This document shows positions 8,331 through 11,302 of a stretch of DNA of 11,302 nt, in pieces. The notes beneath the pieces are model-generated. The model ran no database searches, was not told the origin of the DNA, and worked only from the letters and a program-made list of their open reading frames with translations. Source of the DNA: an uncultured Clostridia bacterium (GTDB taxonomy: Bacteria > Bacillota > Clostridia > Christensenellales > Pumilibacteraceae); assembly GCA_947385185.1 (NCBI GenBank), contig CANDJX010000048.1, forward strand, positions 1-11,302, in the 5' to 3' direction. How positions within the stretch are numbered: position 1 is the stretch's first letter; every line of letters starts with the position of its first letter. A program made the position numbers and the translations under genes.

Positions 8331-9095
8331 TTATTCCTCGGTTTCGGGCTGAGCTTCCTCTGCGACCGCAGCCTGAGCCGCCTCCGCTCTCTTCTGAGCA
8401 AGCGCTTCTTCGCCCTCTCTCGATTCGATGACCGCGTCCGCCATTGCTCCCGCGATAAGTTTGATCGCGCGGATAGCGTCGTCGTTACCGGGAATAACGT
8501 AATCCACTTCGTCGGGATCGCAGTTGGTGTCTACGATACCTACGATGGGAATATTGAGTTTGCGGGCTTCTGCGACTGCGAGATGCTCTTTCTTCGGGTC
8601 TACTACGAACAGCGCGCCGGGAAGGTTGCGCATATCTTTGATTCCGCCGAGATTGGTTTCGAGCTTATCGCGCTCCTGCGTAAGCTGCATGACTTCCTTT
8701 TTGGGGAGAAGCGAAAACTCGTTCATGCTCTCCATCTGATTGAGCTTGTTAAGCCGCTCGATCCTCGAACGTATCGTAGAGAAGTTCGTGAGCGTACCGC
8801 CTAACCAACGCGCGGTGATATAGAACATACCGCAACGCTGCGCTTCGGTCATGATCGCTTCCTGAGCCTGTTTTTTCGTTCCTACGAAAAGAATCGACTT
8901 GCCGCTGTCGGCTACGCTCTTGATAAAATTGTAGGCTTCGTCGATAAGACCGACCGTTTTCTCGAGGTTGATGATATAAATATCATTCCTCGCGGTGTAG
9001 ATGTACTTCTTCATTTTGGGGTTCCACTTTCTCGTGGCATGTCCGAAGTGTACGCCTGCTTCCAGCAACTGTTTCATCGAAACTACGTTTGCCAT
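8331..9095 (-). CDS. rpsB: 30S ribosomal protein S2
   Basis: A 254-residue small-subunit protein. Recognisable blocks: MKQLLEAGVHFGHATRKWNPKM at the N-terminus, IYIINLEKT, ILFVGTKKQAQEAI, ARWLGGTLTNFSTI, LPGALFVVDPKKEHLAVAEARKLNIPIVGIVDTNCDPDEVDYVIPGNDDAIRAI. After about residue 223 there is an Ala/Glu-rich acidic tail (ending PETEE) beyond the conserved core; such tails vary between species. The ATG has a GGAGG (9103-9107) with 7 bases of spacing. It is the first gene of its transcript and has its own promoter and a leader of about 100 nt. Confidence 0.98.
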   Translation of the reverse strand: MANVVSMKQLLEAGVHFGHATRKWNPKMKKYIYTARNDIYIINLEKTVGLIDEAYNFIKSVADSGKSILFVGTKKQAQEAIMTEAQRCGMFYITARWLGGTLTNFSTIRSRIERLNKLNQMESMNEFSLLPKKEVMQLTQERDKLETNLGGIKDMRNLPGALFVVDPKKEHLAVAEARKLNIPIVGIVDTNCDPDEVDYVIPGNDDAIRAIKLIAGAMADAVIESREGEEALAQKRAEAAQAAVAEEAQPETEE

Positions 9096-9196
9096 TTTTG
9101 TTCCTCCTGTTAATCCTCCCCGCCGTCTGGGATTTGTCCGATATCACGGAAATGCTCCGCACAGTAACGGACGACAAAGCGGGTGCGTATTCAAAC
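9096..9196 (-). promoter_or_regulatory. Structured 5' leader of rpsB
   Basis: The region from the predicted transcription start (near 9196) to the rpsB ATG is about 100 nt and can fold. CCCGC (9183-9179) can pair with GCGGG (9123-9119), and TTTGTC (9178-9173) with GACAAA (9138-9133). Between them, two short TCCG/CGGA stems with loops of 8 and 6 bases can form. A second SD-like GGGGAGG (9121-9115) sits at the base of the outer stem, a few bases before the true GGAGG. S2 is known to repress its own operon in other bacteria; a similar role here is inference. Confidence 0.45.
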
Positions 9197-9202
9197 GCGA
9201 TA

Positions 9203-9231
9203 ATTATAACATAAGAAGTACCGAAAAGCAA
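9203..9231 (-). promoter_or_regulatory. Sigma-A type promoter of rpsB-tsf
   Basis: On the minus strand TTGCTT (9231-9226) and a perfect TATAAT (9208-9203) are 17 bases apart, with TG one base before the -10 (extended -10). Predicted start is near 9196. It is the strongest consensus promoter in the window, as expected for a ribosomal protein operon. Confidence 0.85.
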
Positions 9232-9249
9232 ATGTTTTTCGGTACTTCT
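9214..9249 (-). repeat. 14-bp perfect inverted repeat overlapping the rpsB promoter
   Basis: AGAAGTACCGAAAA (minus strand 9249-9236) is repeated inverted as TTTTCGGTACTTCT (9227-9214) around an 8-base loop. It may end the ruvX-DUF1292 transcript, since it lies 30 bases past the DUF1292 stop. However, no long U-run follows: the next bases are TATGTTATAAT, the rpsB -10 region. The -35 box lies across the loop and the start of the second arm. It could be a weak terminator or an operator-like site; the sequence alone does not decide. Confidence 0.6.
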
Positions 9250-9279
9250 GTCGCGCTTATGCGAATATTTTTCGCCCGA

Positions 9280-9627
9280 TCACTTTTTCTTATCGCATCC
9301 TTCGGCAGACGGGCAACCGTCGCAAGACTCCTCGTCGCATTCGTCGTCCGACGTGGCGCGGAGATACTCCTCGAAAACAGCCTCCTGAACGGCTTCGTCC
9401 TCGACGGGATAAAAGAAATCGTCGTCTTCTCCCTCGGTTTCTTCTATTCTGAAAATAACGACTTCGTCGTCGGCAATGCCTTCGATATCTTCGGCAGGCT
9501 GGAGAAGCGCGTAAAGCTCGTCCTCGTATTCGACGACGGCAACCTCATAGAAATCCATGGGCTTGTCGTCTTCGTCGAAAAGGGTGATGATTTCTTCGTC
9601 GTCGATAAGTTGTACTTTTTCGTCCAT
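9280..9627 (-). CDS. DUF1292 family protein with cysteine-containing tail
   Basis: A 115-residue, very acidic protein of the YrzB/DUF1292 family, whose molecular function is not known. The conserved part (about 1-70) has ITLFDEDDKPMDFYEVAVVEYEDELYALLQPAE and DEVVIFRIEE. The last 20 residues hold four cysteines (97, 102, 105, 111; C-X4-C-X2-C-X5-C), which suggests a metal site, though that is inference. The ATG start is 3 bases after the ruvX stop; its SD, AAGGAG (9639-9634), lies within the last codons of ruvX, so the two are one transcript. The ruvX-DUF1292 pairing is standard in Bacillota, where ireB often precedes ruvX; ireB is not seen here. Confidence 0.9.
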   Translation of the reverse strand: MDEKVQLIDDEEIITLFDEDDKPMDFYEVAVVEYEDELYALLQPAEDIEGIADDEVVIFRIEETEGEDDDFFYPVEDEAVQEAVFEEYLRATSDDECDEESCDGCPSAEGCDKKK

Positions 9628-9630
9628 AAT

Positions 9631-10053
9631 TTACTCCTTGCGCGTTTTCGACGCGCTCATATAATCGCTTAAAATAATTTGCGCCGACAGTTTATCGGTA
9701 TATTTTTTCATATCTCTTTTCTTCACACCGCCCTCCGCGAGGTATTCCTCCGCCTCGAGCGTCGTCCACCTTTCGTCGAAATATTCCACGTCGATTCCGG
9801 TAACCCTTCCCAGCACGCGCCCGAACGCGCGCGTTTTCGACGCCCTTTCGCCCTCCGTTCCGTCCGGCATTAAAGGCAAACCGACGATTATTCTTTCCGC
9901 TCCGTCGTCTTTGGCGATCTTTTCCGCAGCGGACACGGCTTCCCGCATACTTTTTATTTTTACCGCGCATACGGGATACGCCAAAATTTCTTCGGTATCG
10001 CTTTCGGCAAAACCCACATAGCGATCGCCGTAATCTATTCCGAGAAGTTTCAT
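9631..10053 (-). CDS. ruvX: Putative pre-16S rRNA nuclease / Holliday junction resolvase-like RuvX (YqgF)
   Basis: A 140-residue RNase H-fold protein; E. coli YqgF is implicated in maturing the 5' end of 16S rRNA, and RuvX-type resolvase activity has been reported for relatives. Acidic catalytic-site residues are visible: Asp7 in LLGIDYGDRYVG, Glu94 in YFDERWTT, and Asp120 in YTDKLSAQIIL. IIVGLPLMPDGTEGE (55-69) is the other family block. The start chosen is ATG 10053-10051, where the homologous region begins. An in-frame TTG at 10092 would put the promoter inside the gene. No ribosome binding site precedes the ATG, and the -10 box ends only 7 bases before it, so the mRNA may be leaderless. 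Confidence 0.93.
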   Translation of the reverse strand: MKLLGIDYGDRYVGFAESDTEEILAYPVCAVKIKSMREAVSAAEKIAKDDGAERIIVGLPLMPDGTEGERASKTRAFGRVLGRVTGIDVEYFDERWTTLEAEEYLAEGGVKKRDMKKYTDKLSAQIILSDYMSASKTRKE

Positions 10054-10060
10054 CAAACGT

Positions 10061-10089
10061 ATTATATCATATCCCGTTCCGATTGTAAA
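10061..10089 (-). promoter_or_regulatory. Sigma-A type promoter of ruvX-DUF1292
   Basis: On the minus strand TTTACA (10089-10084) and TATAAT (10066-10061) are 17 bases apart, with TG one base before the -10. Predicted start falls at about 10054-10053, on or next to the first base of the ruvX ATG. The -35 box is one base from the T-run of the preceding terminator. Confidence 0.75.
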
Positions 10090-10090
10090 C

Positions 10091-10115
10091 AAAAAAGCGG
10101 AAATATTTCCGCCTT
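10091..10115 (-). terminator. Intrinsic terminator after the cysteine-rich small gene
   Basis: The palindrome GCGGAAATATTTCCGC (10112-10097) is followed on the minus strand by six T (10096-10091). It begins about 8 bases after the stop codon of the small gene and insulates it from the ruvX promoter. Confidence 0.85.
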
Positions 10116-10120
10116 GTTTG

Positions 10121-10345
10121 TCAATTGCCGGATTCGCAATTACCGCTCTCGCAACAATCGCAGTTGCAATCGCTTCCGCATTCGCATTCGGTCGATGCGG
10201 ACTTATTGCCGCTCTGCATACCTTTCATCTTGGATCCGACTGCCTGCGTCATATCGTCGACGATCTGTTTGCACGGCTTGCACGTTCTGACTAACACGGC
10301 GCCGAGCGCGAACCCCGCCGCAAGTCCGATGATCATACCTTTCAT
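10121..10345 (-). CDS. Small membrane-anchored protein with cysteine-rich C-terminus
   Basis: I do not recognise a characterised family; the N-terminus resembles YtxH-like small proteins. Of 74 residues, 4-20 form one hydrophobic, Gly/Ala-rich helix (MIIGLAAGFALGAVLV). A CKPC motif at 22-25 follows directly, then a short helical stretch, then a tail (54-70) with seven cysteines (54, 56, 60, 62, 64, 65, 70) among acidic, Ser, Gly and Asn residues. Such cysteine spacing suggests metal binding or disulfide chemistry, but this is inference. The start is ATG 10345, with GGAGG (10355-10351) 5 bases upstream; an upstream GTG at 10351 would use the ribosome binding site itself as codons. It lies between iscU and ruvX and ends at a terminator. 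A hairpin may occlude its ribosome binding site. Confidence 0.8.
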   Translation of the reverse strand: MKGMIIGLAAGFALGAVLVRTCKPCKQIVDDMTQAVGSKMKGMQSGNKSASTECECGSDCNCDCCESGNCESGN

Positions 10346-10349
10346 AAGC

Positions 10350-10376
10350 ACCTCCGTTTTTATTCTTTGCGGAGGT
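10350..10376 (-). promoter_or_regulatory. Hairpin that can sequester the ribosome binding site of the small cysteine-rich gene
   Basis: On the minus strand ACCTCCG (10376-10370) is exactly complementary to CGGAGGT (10356-10350), with a 13-base A-rich loop. The second arm contains the whole GGAGG of the following gene. The first arm resembles the anti-Shine-Dalgarno of 16S rRNA. It lies in the 61-base gap after the iscU stop; no convincing promoter is seen in that gap. Confidence 0.6.
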
Positions 10377-10406
10377 AAAAATATTATGCGCTTTCGCGGG
10401 CGAAAT

Positions 10407-10808
10407 TTATCTTACAGCCGTTTCGGTCGCCGCGCCTTCCTTTTTATAGTTTTCGAGGTAATTCTTTATCGCCGCTTTTATCGCGCCTTCGGCAAGCACG
10501 GAACAGTGTATTTTCTGCGCCGGGAGTCCGCCGAGCTCGTCTATGACTTCGCGATTGGTAAGCGCAAGAGCTTCATCCACCGTTTTACCTTTTATCATTT
10601 TTGTGGCGATCGACGACGTAGCCACCGCGGCGGCGCATCCGTAAGTCTGGAATTTCACTTCTTCGATGATATTGTTTTCGATCCTCATCGTTATTTTCAT
10701 AATATCGCCGCACGACGCGTTTCCGACCTGACCGACGGCGTTGGCGTTTTCGACCTCGCCCACGTTTGCGGGAGAACGAAACTCGTTCATTACTTTTTCG
10801 TTGTACAT
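10407..10808 (-). CDS. iscU: Iron-sulfur cluster assembly scaffold IscU/NifU-like
   Basis: A 133-residue cytoplasmic scaffold on which Fe-S clusters are built from sulfur delivered by the cysteine desulfurase. The three cluster cysteines are Cys33 in NASCGD, Cys58 in QTYGCAAAVATS and Cys102 in KIHCSVLAEGAI; Asp35 of the CGD motif is also present. The loop before the last Cys reads LPAQKIHC rather than the LPPVK of the HscA-dependent proteobacterial type, as is common in clostridial NifU-like proteins. The ATG start at 10808 has AAGGAG (10823-10818) with 9 bases of spacing. It lies downstream of iscS, the usual clostridial arrangement, but with an unusually long 154-base gap. Confidence 0.95.
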   Translation of the reverse strand: MYNEKVMNEFRSPANVGEVENANAVGQVGNASCGDIMKITMRIENNIIEEVKFQTYGCAAAVATSSIATKMIKGKTVDEALALTNREVIDELGGLPAQKIHCSVLAEGAIKAAIKNYLENYKKEGAATETAVR

Positions 10809-10962
10809 ATATTTTGTCTCCTTATATCCTTTGAATTTTATTCGAGGAAGCGTTTTCGCTTGCTTTGTAACGTTGACAAATTCGGCGTTTTGCTCCGCCG
10901 CTTACCGCGGAAAACGAGCGAATCTCGCCTGCCCGGGGCTTGCCCGAGGCAAAATACCGGAT
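10809..10962 (-). other. Non-coding gap between iscS and iscU with stem-loops
   Basis: I see no gene in this 154-base stretch. On the minus strand it contains CTCGGG/CCCGGG with loop CAAGC soon after the iscS stop (six pairs including one G-U), CGGCG/CGCCG (10900-10883, 8-base loop), and AAGCG/CGCTT with an AAAA loop (10861-10848). None is followed by a U-run, so no intrinsic terminator is called. No well-spaced -35/-10 pair was found. Readthrough from iscS into iscU seems likely. Confidence 0.5.
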
Positions 10963-11254
10963 TTATAATTTCGTAAGCGGACTCATTTTACGCAGTCTTT
11001 CCACTTCGCGCTTCAATACGTCCACGACGTAATCAACGTCGTCCTCTGTCGTATTCTTGCCGAAAGTAAAACGTATCGAACCGTGCGCTATCTCGACGGG
11101 CACGCCTATCGCCATGAGCACGTGCGACGGCTCGAGCGAACCGGACGAACATGCCGACCCGGACGAGCACGCTATTCCCGCAAGGTCGAGCGACAATAGC
11201 AGCGATTCGCCCTCTATGAATTCAAACGTCACGTTTGCATTCTGAGGCACGCGG
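10963..11254 (-). CDS. iscS: Cysteine desulfurase (IscS/NifS family), C-terminal fragment
   Basis: About 97 C-terminal residues of a PLP-dependent enzyme, normally near 390 residues, that takes sulfur from cysteine and passes it to IscU. The genomic part begins RVPQNANVTFEFIEGESLLL. The catalytic cysteine loop is CSSGSACSSGSLEPSH, where the Cys after GSA is the expected sulfur-carrying residue. The terminal GSIRFTFGKNTTEDDVDYVV block is also typical. The frame stays open through the adapter up to a GTG at 11271-11269. That would give a spurious start reading VCSSDL, the known translation of this adapter, so the true gene is truncated at 11254. Its neighbour iscU supports the assignment. Confidence 0.93.
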
Positions 11255-11302
11255 AGATCGGAAGAGCACACGTCTGAACTCCAGTCACTTACAGGAATCT
11301 CG
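11255..11302 (+). other. Illumina TruSeq adapter and index (non-biological sequence)
   Basis: The plus strand from 11255 begins AGATCGGAAGAGC and continues without mismatch through the 34-base TruSeq adapter to CCAGTCAC at 11288. Then come an 8-base index TTACAGGA (11289-11296) and ATCTCG, the first bases of the next adapter segment. This is untrimmed library sequence and should be removed; everything 5' of it is the real contig end. Confidence 0.98.

Noticed and set aside
7866..8804. Plus-strand open frame of 312 codons across tsf and rpsB
   Set aside because: It is antisense to two certain essential genes, its translation resembles no protein I know, and it has no plausible ribosome binding site. 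Long antisense frames here follow from codon use.
10051..10092. Longer ruvX with TTG start at 10092
   Set aside because: It would place the -35 and -10 boxes inside the coding region, the extra 13 residues are not part of the family, and no ribosome binding site precedes it.
10377..10406. Possible promoter before the small cysteine-rich gene (CATAAT near 10388)
   Set aside because: No acceptable -35 hexamer lies 16-18 bases upstream.
10125..10976. Plus-strand open frame of 283 codons
   Set aside because: It is antisense to iscU, the small cysteine-rich gene and the iscS end, and crosses the ribosome-binding-site hairpin. No recognisable product.
10963..11271. Complete-looking 102-residue protein starting at a GTG at 11271
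   Set aside because: Its first residues come from adapter sequence; the real gene is a truncated iscS.
1..11302. CRISPR arrays, transposons, tRNA or rRNA genes, phage genes
   Set aside because: No regularly spaced repeats, transposase motifs, integrase motifs or cloverleaf-like sequences were seen on either strand.

Overview
The window reads as a contig end from a Bacillota (Clostridia-like) genome. The evidence is the gene order rpsB-tsf-pyrH-frr-uppS-cdsA-dxr-rseP-ispG followed by a PolC-type protein, the strong GGAGG ribosome binding sites, sigma-A type promoters and the paired ruvX-DUF1292 genes. I cannot name genus or species. Every supported gene lies on the minus strand, so transcription runs from high to low coordinates. 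No mobile element, CRISPR array, tRNA or rRNA was seen.

In transcription order: the last 48 bases (11255-11302) are not genomic. They are an Illumina TruSeq adapter with an index, fused to the broken 5' side of an iscS/nifS cysteine desulfurase gene (10963-11254). Next come a 154-base gap with several stem-loops, iscU (10407-10808), a small membrane protein with a cysteine-rich tail (10121-10345) preceded by a hairpin that would cover its ribosome binding site, and an intrinsic terminator. A promoter then starts ruvX (10053-9631), apparently with no leader, together with a DUF1292 gene (9627-9280). A 14-bp inverted repeat overlaps the rpsB promoter. A structured leader of about 100 nt precedes rpsB and tsf, which end at a UUCG-loop hairpin before pyrH.

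A second promoter between pyrH and frr drives a tightly packed run of frr, uppS, cdsA, dxr, rseP, ispG and a PolC-like gene cut by the window edge. Most junctions there overlap by 1 to 11 bases or are 3 bases apart, and three genes start with TTG. This run combines ribosome recycling (frr), isoprenoid precursor synthesis (dxr, ispG), the undecaprenyl carrier lipid (uppS), phospholipid synthesis (cdsA) and intramembrane proteolysis (rseP). IspG needs a 4Fe-4S cluster, so the iscS-iscU pair upstream is functionally related.

Most of the window is ordinary core-genome content, and I see no clear new multi-gene system. The points most worth a second look are the adapter fusion, the PolC-like protein that lacks the PHP insertion and the acidic residues of exonuclease motif I, the candidate leaderless ruvX mRNA, and the cysteine-rich small membrane protein with a possibly occluded ribosome binding site.
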